Origin: Amaranthus tricolor
Taxonomy: Eukaryota; Streptophyta; Magnoliopsida; Caryophyllales; Amaranthaceae
Assembly (NCBI RefSeq): GCF_026212465.1
Contig: NC_080061.1
Location: forward strand, 21,999,695 to 22,063,694
Length of the DNA: 64,000 bases
Reading direction: 5' to 3'
The notes beneath the pieces are model-generated. The model worked only from the letters and a program-made list of their open reading frames with translations, made no database searches and was not told where the DNA came from. The position numbers were made by a program, and so were the translations under genes. Shown piece after piece: positions 13,702 to 28,200 of this stretch; positions within the stretch are counted from its first letter, which is position 1; each line of letters begins with the position of its first letter.

Positions 13702-14931
13702 TTGATCATTGATCCTTGTTCATTCTTCATCGTTCATTCGTCATTGACCATTAATCCTTGTTCATTCTTCATCGTTCATTCTTCATTGATCATTGATCCT
13801 TGTTCATTCTTCATCGTTCATTCTTCATTGATCATTGATCCTTGTTCATTCTTCATCGTTCATTCTTCATTGATCATTGATCCTTGTTCATTCTTCATCG
13901 TTCATTCTTCATTGATCATTGATCCTTGTTCATTCTTCATCGTTCATTCGTCATTGACCATTAATCCTTGTTCATTCTTCATCGTTCATTCTTCATTGAT
14001 CATTGATCCTTGTTGATTCTTCATGGTTCATTCTTCATTGATTATTGATCCTTGTTCATTCTTCATCTTTCATTCTTCATTGATCATTGATCCTTGTTCA
14101 TTCTTCATTGATCATTGATCCTTGTTCATTCTTCATCGTTCATTCGTCATTGATCATTGATCCTTGTTCATTCTTCATCGTTCATTCGTCATTGCCATTA
14201 ATCCTTGTTCATTCTTCATCGTCCATTCTTCATTGATCATTGATCCTTGTTCATTCTTCATCGTTCATTCGTCATTGATCATTGATCCTTATTAATTCTT
14301 CATCGTTCATTCTTCATTGATCATTGATCCTTGTTCATTCTTCATCGTTCATTCGTCATTGACCATTAATCCTTGTTCATTCTTCATCGTTCATTCTTCA
14401 TTGATCATTGATCCTTGTTCATTCTTCATCGTTCATTCTTCATTGATCATTGATCCTTGTTCATTCTTCATCGTTCATTCTTCATTGATCATTGATCCTT
14501 GTTCATTCTTCATCGTTCATTCTTCATTGATCATTGATCCTTGTTCATTCTTCATCGTTCATTCGTCATTGACCATTAATCCTTGTTCATTCTTCATCGT
14601 TCATTCTTCATTGATCATTGATCCTTGTTGATTCTTCATGGTTCATTCTTCATTGATTATTGATCCTTGTTCATTCTTCATCTTTCATTCTTCATTGATC
14701 ATTGATCCTTGTTCATTCTTCATTGATCATTGATCCTTGTTCATTCTTCATCGTTCATTCGTCATTGATCATTGATCCTTGTTCATTCTTCATCGTTCAT
14801 TCGTCATTGACCATTAATCCTTGTTCATTCTTCATCGTCCATTCTTCATTGATCATTGATCCTTGTTCATTCTTCATCGTTCATTCGTCATTGATCATTG
14901 ATCCTTATTAATTCTTCATCGTTCATTCTTC
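13702..14931 (+). repeat. 615-bp block in tandem, first pair
   Basis: Two copies, 13702-14316 and 14317-14931, are nearly identical. Each carries one 28-bp unit (14 bp missing), so 615 is 15 x 42 minus 15. The 15th missing base is a one-base loss (TTGCCATTAA for TTGACCATTAA) at about 14194 in the first copy; the second copy reads TTGACC at the matching place. A marker TTGATTCTTCATGGTTC occurs at 14013 and 14628, exactly 615 bp apart. Confidence 0.85.
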
Positions 14932-14932
14932 A

Positions 14933-16697
14933 TTGATCATTGATCCTTGTTCATTCTTCATCGTTCATTCGTCATTGACCATTAATCCTTGTTCATTCTT
15001 CATCGTTCATTCTTCATTGATCATTGATCCTTGTTCATTCTTCATCGTTCATTCGTCATTGACCATTAATCCTTGTTCATTCTTCATCGTTCATTCTTCA
15101 TTGATCATTGATCCTTGTTCATTCTTCATCGTACATTCTTCATTGATCATTGATCCTTGTTCATTCTTCATCGTTCATTCGTTATTGACCATTAATCCTT
15201 GTTCATTCTTCATCGTTCATTCTTCATTGAGCATTGATCCTTGTTCATTCTTCATCATTCATTCGTCATTGATCATTGATCTTTGTTCATTCTTCATCGT
15301 TCATTCGTCATTGACCATTAATCCTTGTTCATTCTTCATCGTTCATTCTTCATTGATCATTGATCCTTGTTCATTCTTCATCGTTCATTCGCCATTGATC
15401 ATTGATGCTTGTTCATTCTTCATCGTTCATTCGTCATTGACCATCAATCCTTGTTCATTCTTCATCGTTCATTCGTCATTGACAATCAATCCTTGTTCAT
15501 TCTTAATCGTTCATTCTTCATTGATCATTGATCCTTGTTCATTCTTCATCGTTCATTCGTCATTGACCATTAATCCTTGTTCATTCTTCATCGTTCATTC
15601 TTCATTGATCATTGATCCTTGTTCATTCTTCATCGTTCATTCGTCATTGATCATTGATCCTTGTTCATTCTTCATCGTTCATTCGTCATTGACCATTAAT
15701 CCTTGTTCATTCTTCATCGTCCATTCTTCATTGATCATTGATCCTTGTTCATTCTTCATCGTTCATTCGTCATTGATCATTGATCCTTATTAATTCTTCA
15801 TCGTTCATTCTTCATTGATCATTGATCCTTGTTCATTCTTCATCGTTCATTCGTCATTGACCATTAATCCTTGTTCATTCTTCATCGTTCATTCTTCATT
15901 GATCATTGATCCTTGTTCATTCTTCATCGTTCATTCGTCATTGACCATTAATCCTTGTTCATTCTTCATCGTTCATTCTTCATTGATCATTGATCCTTGT
16001 TCATTCTTCATCGTACATTCTTCATTGATCATTGATCCTTGTTCATTCTTCATCGTTCATTCGTTATTGACCATTAATCCTTGTTCATTCTTCATCGTTC
16101 ATTCTTCATTGAGCATTGATCCTTGTTCATTCTTCATCATTCATTCGTCATTGATCATTGATCTTTGTTCATTCTTCATCGTTCATTCGTCATTGACCAT
16201 TAATCCTTGTTCATTCTTCATCGTTCATTCTTCATTGATCATTGATCCTTGTTCATTCTTCATCGTTCATTCGCCATTGATCATTGATGCTTGTTCATTC
16301 TTCATCGTTCATTCGTCATTGACCATCAATCCTTGTTCATTCTTCATCGTTCATTCGTCATTGACAATCAATCCTTGTTCATTCTTAATCGTTCATTCTT
16401 CATTGATCATTGATCCTTGTTCATTCTTCATCGTTCATTCGTCATTGACCATTAATCCTTGTTCATTCTTCATCGTTCATTCTTCATTGATCATTGATCC
16501 TTGTTCATTCTTCATCGTTCATTCTTCATTGATCATTGATCCTTATTAATTCTTCATCGTTCATTCTTCATTGATCATTGATCCTTGTTCATTCTTCATC
16601 GTTCATTCGTCATTGACCATTAATCCTTGTTCATTCTTCATCGTTCATTCTTCATTGATCATTGATCCTTGTTCATTCTTCATCGTTCATTTGTCAA
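14933..16697 (+). repeat. 882-bp tandem duplication
   Basis: Sequence from 14933 repeats from 15815, an offset of 882 bp (21 x 42). Shared private variants include CGTTATTGACC, GATCTTTGTTC and CTTAATCG. The copies stay alike until near the end of the second, where a unit group present at 15637-15763 is missing. Confidence 0.85.
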
Positions 16698-17032
16698 TGA
16701 CCATTAATCCTTGTTCATTCTTCATCGTTCATTCTTCATTGATCATTGATCCTTGTTCATTCTTCATCGTTCATTCTTCATTGATCATTGATCCTTGTTC
16801 ATTCTTCATCGTTCATTCTTCATTGATCATTGATCCTTGTTCATTCTTCATCGTTCATTCGTCATTGATCATTGATCCTTGTTCATTCTTCATCGTTCAT
16901 TCGTCATTGACCATTAATCCTTGTTCATTCTTCATCGTCCATTCTTCATTGATCATTGATCCTTGTTCATTCTTCATCGTTCATTCGTCATTGATCATTG
17001 ATCCTTATTAATTCTTCATCGTTCATTCTTCA

Positions 17033-20000
17033 TTGATCATTGATCCTTGTTCATTCTTCATCGTTCATTCGTCATTGACCATTAATCCTTGTTCATTCTT
17101 CATCGTTCATTCTTCATTGATCATTGATCCTTGTTCATTCTTCATCGTTCATTCGTCATTGACCATTAATCCTTGTTCATTCTTCATCGTTCATTCTTCA
17201 TTGATCATTGATCCTTGTTCATTCTTCATCGTACATTCTTCATTGATCATTGATCCTTGTTCATTCTTCATCGTTCATTCGTCATTGACCATTAATCCTT
17301 GTTCATTCTTCATCGTTCATTCTTCATTGAGCATTGATCCTTGTTCATTCTTCATCATTCATTCGTCATTGATCATTGATCCTTGTTCATTCTTCATCGT
17401 TCATTCGTCATTGACCATTAATCCTTGTTCATTCTTCATCGTTCATTCTTCATTGATCATTGATCCTTGTTCATTCTTCATCGTTCATTCGCCATTGATC
17501 ATTGATGCTTGTTCATTCTTCATCGTTCATTCGTCATTGACCATCAATCCTTGTTCATTCTTCATCGTTCATTCGTCATTGACAATCAATCCTTGTTCAT
17601 TCTTAATCGTTCATTCTTCATTGATCATTGATCCTTGTTCATTCTTTATCGTTCATTCGTCATTGACCATTAATCCTTGTTCATTCTTCATCGTTCATTC
17701 TTCATTGATCATTGATCCTTGTTCATTCTTCATCGTTCATTTGTCAATGACCATTAATCCTTGTTCATTCTTCATCGTTCATTCTTCATTGATCATTGAT
17801 CCTTGTTCATTCTTCATCGTTCATTCTTCATTGATCATTGATCCTTGTTCATTCTTCATCGTTCATTCGTCATTGATCATTGATCCTTGTTCATTCTTCA
17901 TCGTTCATTCGTCATTGACCATTAATCCTTGTTCATTCTTCATCGTCCATTCTTCATTGATCATTGATCCTTGTTCATTCTTCATCGTTCATTCGTCATT
18001 GATCATTGATCCTTATTAATTCTTCATCGTTCATTCTTCATTGATCATTGATCCTTGTTCATTCTTCATCGTTCATTCGTCATTGACCATTAATCCTTGT
18101 TCATTCTTCATCGTTCATTCTTCATTGATCATTGATCCTTGTTCATTCTTCATCGTTCATTCTTCATTGATCATTGATCCTTGTTCATTCTTCATCGTTC
18201 ATTCTTCATTGATCATTGATCCTTGTTCATTCTTCATCGTTCATTCGTCATTAATCATTGAACCTTGTTCATTCTTCATCGTTCATTCGTCATTGACCAT
18301 TAATCCTTGTTCATTCTTCATCGTTCATTCTTCATTGATCATTGATCCTTGTTCATTCTTCATCGTTCATTTGTCAATGACCATTAATCCTTGTTCATTC
18401 TTCATCGTTCATTCTTCATTGATCATTGATCCTTGTTCATTCTTCATCGTTCATTCTTCATTGATCATTGATCCTTGTTCATTCTTCATCGTTCATTCGT
18501 CATTGATCATTGATCCTTGTTCATTCTTCATCGTTCATTCGTCATTGACCATTAATCCTTGTTCATTCTTCATCGTCCATTCTTCATTGATCATTGATCC
18601 TTGTTCATTCTTCATCGTTCATTCGTCATTGATCATTGATCCTTATTAATTCTTCATCGTTCATTCTTCATTGATCATTGATCCTTGTTCATTCTTCATC
18701 GTTCATTCGTCATTGACCATTAATCCTTGTTCATTCTTCATCGTTCATTCTTCATTGATCATTGATCCTTGTTCATTCTTCATCGTTCATTCGTCATTGA
18801 CCATTAATCCTTGTTCATTCTTCATCGTTCATTCTTCATTGATCATTGATCCTTGTTCATTCTTCATCGTACATTCTTCATTGATCATTGATCCTTGTTC
18901 ATTCTTCATCGTTCATTCGTCATTGACCATTAATCCTTGTTCATTCTTCATCGTTCATTCTTCATTGAGCATTGATCCTTGTTCATTCTTCATCATTCAT
19001 TCGTCATTGATCATTGATCCTTGTTCATTCTTCATCGTTCATTCGTCATTGACCATTAATCCTTGTTCATTCTTTATCGTTCATTCTTCATTGATCATTG
19101 ATCCTTGTTCATTCTTCATCGTTCATTCGCCATTGATCATTGATGCTTGTTCATTCTTCATCGTTCATTCGTCATTGACCATCAATCCTTGTTCATTCTT
19201 CATCGTTCATTCGTCATTGACAATCAATCCTTGTTCATTCTTAATCGTTCATTCTTCATTGATCATTGATCCTTGTTCATTCTTCATCGTTCATTCGTCA
19301 TTGACCATTAATCCTTGTTCATTCTTCATCGTTCATTCTTCATTGATCATTGATCCTTGTTCATTCTTCATCGTTCATTTGTCAATGACCATTAATCCTT
19401 GTTCATTCTTCATCGTTCATTCTTCATTGATCATTGATCCTTGTTCATTCTTCATTGTTCATTCTTCATTGATCATTGATCCTTGTTCATTCTTCATCGT
19501 TCATTCGTCATTGATCATTGATCCTTGTTCATTCTTCATCGTTCATTCGTCATTGACCATTAATCCTTGTTCATTCTTCATCGTCCATTCTTCATTGATC
19601 ATTGATCCTTGTTCATTCTTCATCGTTCATTCGTCATTGATCATTGATCCTTATTAATTCTTCATCGTTCATTCTTCATTGATCATTGATCCTTGTTCAT
19701 TCTTCATCGTTCATTCGTCATTGACCATTAATCCTTGTTCATTCTTCATCGTTCATTCTTCATTGATCATTGATCCTTGTTCATTCTTCATCGTTCATTC
19801 TTCATTGATCATTGATCCTTGTTCATTCTTCATCGTTCATTCTTCATTGATCATTGATCCTTGTTCATTCTTCATCGTTCATTCGTCATTAATCATTGAA
19901 CCTTGTTCATTCTTCATCGTTCATTCGTCATTGACCATTAATCCTTGTTCATTCTTCATCGTTCATTCTTCATTGATCATTGATCCTAGTTCATTCTTCA

Positions 20001-20308
20001 TCGTTCATTTGTCAATGACCATTAATCCTTGTTCATTCTTCATCGTTCATTCTTCATTGATCATTGATCCTTGTTCATTCTTCATCGTTCATTCTTCATT
20101 GATCATTGATCCTTGTTCATTCTTCATCGTTCATTCGTCATTGATCATTGATCCTTGTTCATTCTTCATCGTTCATTCGTCATTGACCATTAATCCTTGT
20201 TCATTCTTCATCGTCCATTCTTCATTGATCATTGATCCTTGTTCATTCTTCATCGTTCATTCGTCATTGATCATTGATCCTTATTAATTCTTCATCGTTC
20301 ATTCTTCA
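17033..20308 (+). repeat. 1638-bp higher-order repeat, two copies
   Basis: 17033-18670 is repeated at 18671-20308, an offset of 1638 bp (39 x 42). The copies differ by only a few substitutions, for example CTTTATCG at about 17645 in the first and at about 19076 in the second. Each copy consists of a 24-unit part and a 15-unit part, both ending in the CCTTATTAATTC variant. Confidence 0.9.
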
Positions 20309-20938
20309 TTGATCATTGATCCTTGTTCATTCTTCATCGTTCATTCGTCATTGACCATTAATCCTTGTTCATTCTTCATCGTTCATTCTTCATTGATCAT
20401 TGATCCTTGTTCATTCTTCATCGTTCATTCTTCATTGATCATTGATCCTTGTTCATTCTTCATCGTTCATTCTTCATTGATCATTGATCCTTGTTCATTC
20501 TTCATCGTTCATTCGTCATTAATCATTGAACCTTGTTCATTCTTCATCGTTCATTCGTCATTGACCATTAATCCTTGTTCATTCTTCATCGTTCATTCTT
20601 CATTGATCATTGATCCTAGTTCATTCTTCATCGTTCATTTGTCAATGACCATTAATCCTTGTTCATTCTTCATCGTTCATTCTTCATTGATCATTGATCC
20701 TTGTTCATTCTTCATCGTTCATTCTTCATTGATCATTGATCCTTGTTCATTCTTCATCGTTCATTCGTCATTGATCATTGATCCTTGTTCATTCTTCATC
20801 GTTCATTCGTCATTGACCATTAATCCTTGTTCATTCTTCATCGTCCATTCTTCATTGATCATTGATCATTGTTCATTCTTCATCGTTCATTCGTCATTGA
20901 TCATTGATCCTTATTAATTCTTCATCGTTCATTCTTCA
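19679..20938 (+). repeat. 630-bp tandem duplication with a private variant
   Basis: 19679-20308 and 20309-20938 are nearly identical 15-unit blocks. Both carry GATCCTAGTTC (about 19986 and 20616), which the older relative at 18041-18670 lacks. The order of events can therefore be read: the 1638-bp copy, then the CCTAG change, then the 630-bp duplication. Confidence 0.9.
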
Positions 20939-22639
20939 TTGATCATTGATCCTTGTTCATTCTTCATCGTTCATTCGTCATTGACCATTAATCCTTGTTC
21001 ATTCTTCATCGTTCATTCTTCATTGATCATTGATCCTTGTTCATTCTTCATCGTTCATTCGTCATTGACCATTAATCCTTGTTCATTCTTCATCGTTCAT
21101 TCTGCATTGATCATTGATCCTTGTTCATTCTTCATCGTACATTCTTCATTGATCATTGATCCTTGTTCATTCTTCATCGTTCATTCGTTATTGACCATTA
21201 ATCCTTGTTCATTCTTCATCGTTCATTCTTCATTGAGCATTGATCCTTGTTCATTCTTCATCATTCATTCGTCATTGATCATTGATCCTTGTTCATTCTT
21301 CATCGTTCATTCGTCATTGACCATTAATCCTTGTTCATTCTTCATCGTTCATTCTTCATTGATCATTGATCCTTGTTCATTCTTCATCGTTCATTCGCCA
21401 TTGATCATTGATGCTTGTTCATTCTTCATCGTTCATTCGTCATTGACCATCAATCCTTGTTCATTCTTCATCGTTCATTCGTCATTGACAATCAATCCTT
21501 GTTCATTCTTAATCGTTCATTCTTCATTGATCATTGATCCTTGTTCATTCTTCATCGTTCATTCGTCATTGACCATTAATCCTTGTTCATTCTTCATCGT
21601 TCATTCTTCATTGATCATTGATCCTTGTTCATTCTTCATCGTTCATTCTTCATTGATCATTGATCCTTGTTCATTCTTCATCGTTCATTCTTCATTGATC
21701 ATTGATCCTTGTTCATTCTTCATCGTTCATTCTTCATTGATCATTGATCCTTGTTCATTCTTCATCGTTCATTTGTCAATGACCATTAATCCTTGTTCAT
21801 TCTTCATCGTTCATTCTTCATTGATCATTGATCTTTGTTCATTCTTCATCGTTCATTCTTCATTGATCATTGATCCTTGTTCATTCTTCATCGTTCATTC
21901 GTCATTGATCATTGATCCTTGTTCATTCTTCATCGTTCATTCGTCATTGACCATTAATCCTTGTTCATTCTTCATCGTCCATTCTTCATTGATCATTGAT
22001 CCTTGTTCATTCTTCATCGTTCATTCGTCATTGATCATTGATCCTTATTAATTCTTCATCGTTCATTCTTCATTGATCATTGATCCTTGTTCATTCTTCA
22101 TCGTTCATTCTTCATTGATCATTGATCCTTGTTCATTCTTCATCGTTCATTCTTCATTGATCATTGATCCTTGTTCATTCTTCATCGTTCATTCTTCATT
22201 GATCATTGATCCTTGTTCATTCTTCATCGTTCATTCGTCATTAATCATTGAACCTTGTTCATTCTTCATCGTTCATTCGTCATTGACCATTAATCCTTGT
22301 TCATTCTTCATCGTTCATTCTTCATTGATCATTGATCCTTGTTCATTCTTCATCGTTCATTTGTCAATGACCATTAATCCTTGTTCATTCTTCATCGTTC
22401 ATTTTTCATTGATCATTGATCCTTGTTCATTCTTCATCGTTCATTCTTCATTGATCATTGATCCTTGTTCATTCTTCATCGTTCATTCGTCATTGATCAT
22501 TGATCCTTGTTCATTCTTCATCGTTCATTCGTCATTGACCATTAATCCTTGTTCATTCTTCATCGTCCATTCTTCATTGATCATTGATCCTTGTTCATTC
22601 TTCATCGTTCATTCGTCATTGATCATTGATCCTTATTAA

Positions 22640-22688
22640 TTCTTCATCGTTCATTCTTCATTCTTCATTGATCATTGATCCTTGTTCA
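22640..22688 (+). repeat. 42-bp unit with a 7-bp insertion
   Basis: At about 22661-22667 one extra heptamer sits inside the unit, so TTCATTCTTCATTCTTCATTG replaces the usual single step. This shifts the register by 7 bp and supports the heptamer as a real slippage unit. Confidence 0.85.
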
Positions 22689-23898
22689 TTCTTCATCGTT
22701 CATTCGTCATTGACCATTAATCCTTGTTCATTCTTCATCGTTCATTCTTCATTGATCATTGATCCTTGTTCATTCTTCATCGTTCATTCTTCATTGATCA
22801 TTGATCCTTGTTCATTCTTCATCGTTCATTCTTCATTGATCATTGATCCTTGTTCATTCTTCATCGTTCATTCTTCATTGATCATTGATCCTTGTTCATT
22901 CTTCATCGTTCATTCGTCATTGACCATTAATCCTTGTTCATTCTTCATCGTTCATTCTTCATTGATCATTGATCCTTGTTGATTCTTCATGGTTCATTCT
23001 TCATTGATTATTGATCCTTGTTCATTCTTCATCTTTCATTCTTCATTGATCATTGATCCTTGTTCATTCTTCATTGATCATTGATCCTTGTTCATTCTTC
23101 ATCGTTCATTCGTCATTGATCATTGATCCTTGTTCATTCTTCATCGTTCATTCGTCATTGCCATTAATCCTTGTTCATTCTTCATCGTCCATTCTTCATT
23201 GATCATTGATCCTTGTTCATTCTTCATCGTTCATTCGTCATTGATCATTGATCCTTATTTATTCTTCATCGTTCATTCTTCATTGATCATTGATCCTTGT
23301 TCATTCTTCATCGTTCATTCGTCATTGACCATTAATCCTTGTTCATTCTTCATCGTTCATTCTTCATTGATCATTGATCCTTGTTCATTCTTCATCGTTC
23401 ATTCTTCATTGATCATTGATCCTTGTTCATTCTTCATCGTTCATTCTTCATTGATCATTGATCCTTGTTCATTCTTCATCGTTCATTCTTCATTGATCAT
23501 TGATCCTTGTTCATTCTTCATCGTTCATTCGTCATTGACCATTAATCCTTGTTCATTCTTCATCGTTCATTCTTCATTGATCATTGATCCTTGTTGATTC
23601 TTCATGGTTCATTCTTCATTGATTATTGATCCTTGTTCATTCTTCATCTTTCATTCTTCATTGATCATTGATCCTTGTTCATTCTTCATTGATCATTGAT
23701 CCTTGTTCATTCTTCATCGTTCATTCGTCATTGATCATTGATCCTTGTTCATTCTTCATCGTTCATTCGTCATTGACCATTAATCCTTGTTCATTCTTCA
23801 TCGTCCATTCTTCATTGATCATTGATCCTTGTTCATTCTTCATCGTTCATTCGTCATTGATCATTGATCCTTATTAATTCTTCATCGTTCATTCTTCA
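22668..23898 (+). repeat. 615-bp block in tandem, second pair
   Basis: The same block as at 13.7-14.9 kb, again with the TTGATTCTTCATGGTTC marker 615 bp apart (22979 and 23594). The one-base-deleted TTGCC form is at about 23158. Single related copies with the same marker are at 11801, 24672, 33587, 35923 and 40795. Confidence 0.85.
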
Positions 23899-25259
23899 TT
23901 GATCATTGATCCTTGTTCATTCTTCATCGTTCATTCGTCATTGACCATTAATCCTTGTTCATTCTTCATCGTTCTTTCTTCATTGATCATTGATCCTTGT
24001 TCATTCTTCATCGTTCATTCGTCATTGACCATTAATCCTTGTTCATTCTTCATCGTTCATTCTTCATTGATCATTGATCCTTGTTCATTCTTCATCGTAC
24101 ATTCTTCATTGATCATTGATCCTTGTTCATTCTTCATCGTTCATTCGTTATTGACCATTAATCCTTGTTCATTCTTCATCGTTCATTCTTCATTGAGCAT
24201 TGATCCTTGTTCATTCTTCATCATTCATCCGTCATTGATCATTGATCTTTGTTCATTCTTCATCGTTCATTCGTCATTGACCATTAATCCTTGTTCATTC
24301 TTCATCGTTCATTCTTCATTGATCATTGATCCTTGTTCATTCTTCATCGTTCATTCGTCATTGACCATTAATCCTTGTTCATTCTTCATCGTTCATTCTG
24401 CATTGATCATTGATCCTTGTTCATTCTTCATCGTACATTCTTCATTGATCATTGATCCTTGTTCATTCTTCATCGTTCATTCGTTATTGACCATTAATCC
24501 TTGTTCATTCTTCATCGTTCATTCTTCATTGAGCATTGATCCTTGTTCATTCTTCATCATTCATTCGTCATTGATCATTGATCCTTGTTCATTCTTCATC
24601 GTTCATTCGTCATTGACCATTAATCCTTGTTCATTCTTCATCGTTCATTCTTCATTGATCATTGATCCTTGTTGATTCTTCATGGTTCATTCTTCATTGA
24701 TTATTGATCCTTGTTCATTCTTCATCTTTCATTCTTCATTGATCATTGATCCTTGTTCATTCTTCATTGATCATTGATCCTTGTTCATTCTTCATCGTTC
24801 ATTCGTCATTGATCATTGATCCTTGTTCATTCTTCATCGTTCATTCGTCATTGCCATTAATCCTTGTTCATTCTTCATCGTCCATTCTTCATTGATCATT
24901 GATCCTTGTTCATTCTTCATCGTTCATTCGTCATTGATCATTGATCCTTATTAATTCTTCATCGTTCATTCTTCATTGATCATTGATCCTTGTTCATTCT
25001 TCATCGTTCATTCGTCATTGACCATTAATCCTTGTTCATTCTTCATCGTTCATTCTTCATTGATCATTGATCCTTGTTCATTCTTCATCGTTCATTCGTC
25101 ATTGACCATTAATCCTTGTTCATTCTTCATCGTCCATTCTTCATTGATCATTGATCCTTGTTCATTCTTCATCGTTCATTCGTCATTGATCATTGATCCT
25201 TATTAATTCTTCATCGTTCATTCTTCATTGATCATTGATCCTTGTTCATTCTTCATCGT

Positions 25260-28200
25260 TCATTCGTCATTGACCATTAATCCTTGTTCATTCTTCATCG
25301 TTCATTCTTCATTGATCATTGATCCTTGTTCTTTCTTCATTGATCATTGATCCTTGTTCATTCTTCATCGTTCATTCTTCATTGATCGTTGATCCTTGTT
25401 CATTCTTCATCGTTCATTCTTTATTGATCATTGATCCTTATTCATTCATCATCGTTCATTCTTCATTGATCATTGATCCTTGTTCATTCTTCATCATTCA
25501 TTCTTCATTGATCATTGATCCTTGTTCATTCTTCATCATTCATTCTTCAATTATCATTGATCCTTGTTCATTCTTCATCGTTCATTCGTCATTGACCATT
25601 AATCCTTGTTCATTCTTCATCGTTCATTCTTCATTGATCATTGATCCTTGTTCATTCTTCATCGTTCATTCGTCATTGATCATTGATCCTTGTTCATTCG
25701 TCATTGATTATTGATCCTTGTTCATTCTTCATCTTTCATTCTTCATTGATCATTGATCCTTGTTCATTCTTCATTGATCATTGATCCTTGTTCATTCTTC
25801 ATCGTTCATTCGTCATTGATCATTGATCCTTGTTCATTCTTCATCGTTCATTCGTCATTGACCATTAATCCTTGTTCATTCTTCATCGTTCATTCTTCAT
25901 TGATCATTGATCCTTGTTCATTCTTCATCGTTCATTCGTCATTGACCATTGATCCTTTTCATTCTTCATCGTTCATTCGCCATTGATCATTGATCCTTGT
26001 TCATTCTTCATTGATTATTGATCCTTGTTCATTCTTCATCTTTCATTCTTCATTGATCATTGATCCTTGTTCATTCTTCATTGATCATTGATCCTTGTTC
26101 ATTCTTCATGGTTCATTCGTCATTGATCATTGATCCTTGTTCATTCTTCATCGTTCATTCGTCATTGACCATTAATCCTTGTTCATTCTTCATCGTTCAT
26201 TCTTCATTGATCATTGATCCTTGTTCATTCTTCATCGTTCATTTGTCAATGACCATTAATCCTTGTTCATTCTTCATCGTTCATTTTTCATTGATCATTG
26301 ATCCTTGTTCATTCTTCATCGTTCATTCTTCATTGATCATTGATCCTTGTTCATTCTTCATCGTTCATTCGTCATTGATCATTGATCCTTGTTCATTCTT
26401 CATCGTTCATTCGTCATTGACCATTAATCCTTGTTCATTCTTCATCGTCCATTCTTCATTGATCATTGATCCTTGTTCATTCTTCATCGTTCATTCGTCA
26501 TTGACCATTAATCCTTGTTCATTCTTCATCGTTCATTCTTCATTGATCATTGATCCTTGTTCGTTCTTCATCGTTCATTCGTCATTGATCCTTGATCCTT
26601 GTTCATTCTTCATTGATCAGTGATCCTTGTTCATTCTTCATCTTTCATTCTTCATTGACCATTGATCCTTGTTCATTCTTCATTGATCATTGATCCTTGT
26701 TCATTCTTCATGGTTCATTCGTCATTGATCATTGATCCTTGTTCATTCTTCATCGTTCATTCGTCATTGACCATTAATCCTTGTTCATTCTTCATCGTTC
26801 ATTCTTCATTGATCATTGATCCTTGTTCATTCTTCATCGTTCATTTGTCAATGACCATTAATCCTTGTTCATTCTTCATCGTTCATTTTTCATTGATCAT
26901 TGATCCTTGTTCATTCTTCATCGTTCATTCTTCATTGATCATTGATCCTTGTTCATTCTTCATCGTTCATTCGTCATTGATCATTGATCCTTGTTCATTC
27001 TTCATCGTTCATTCGTCATTGACCATTAATCCTTGTTCATTCTTCATCGTCCATTCTTCATTGATCATTGATCCTTGTTCATTCTTCATCGTTCATTCGT
27101 CATTGACCATTAATCCTTGTTCATTCTTCATCGTTCATTCTTCATTGATCATTGATCCTTGTTCATTCTTCATCGTTCATTCTTCATTGATCATTGATCC
27201 TTGTTCATTCTTCATCGTTCATTCTTCATTGATCATTGATCCTTGTTCATTCTTCATCGTTCATTCTTCATTGATCATTGATCCTTGTTCATTCTACATC
27301 GTTCATTCGTCATTAATCATTGAACCTTGTTCATTCTTCATCGTTCATTCGTCATTGACCATTAATCCTTGTTCATTCTTCATCGTTTATTCTTCATTGA
27401 TCATTGATCCTTGTTCATTCTTCATCGTTCATTCGTCATTGACCATTAATCCTTGTTCATTCTTCATCGTTCATTCTTCATTGATCATTGATCCTTGTTC
27501 ATTCTTCATCGTTCATTCTTCATTGATCATTGATCCTTGTTCATTCTTCATCGTTCATTCTTCATTGATCATTGATCCTTGTTCATTCTTCATCGTTCAT
27601 TCTTCATTGATCATTGATCCTTGTTCATTCTTCATCGTTCATTCGTCATTAATCATTGAAACTTGTTCATTCTTCATCGTTCATTCGTCATTGACCATTA
27701 ATCCTTGTTCATTCTTCATCGTTCATTCTTCATTGATCATTGATCCTTGTTCATTCTTCATCGTTCATTCGTCATTGACCATTAATCCTTGTTCATTCTT
27801 CATCGTTCATTCTTCATTGATCATTGATCCTTGTTCATTTTTCATCGTTCATTCTTCATTGATCATTGATCCTTGTTCATTCTTCATCGTTCATTCTTCA
27901 TTGATCATTGATCCTTGTTCATTCTTCATCGTTCATTCGTCATTGATTATTGATCCTTATTCATTTTTTATCGTTCATTCTTCATTGATCATTGATCCTT
28001 GTTCATTCTTCATCGTTCATTCTTCATTGATCATTGATCCTTGTTCATTCTTCATCGTTCATTCTTCATTGATCATTGATCCTTGTTCATTCTTCATCGT
28101 TCATTCGTCATTGACCATTAATCCTTGTTCATTCTTCATCGTTCATTCTTCATTGATCATTGATCCTTGTTCATTCTTCATGGTTCATTCTTCATTGATT

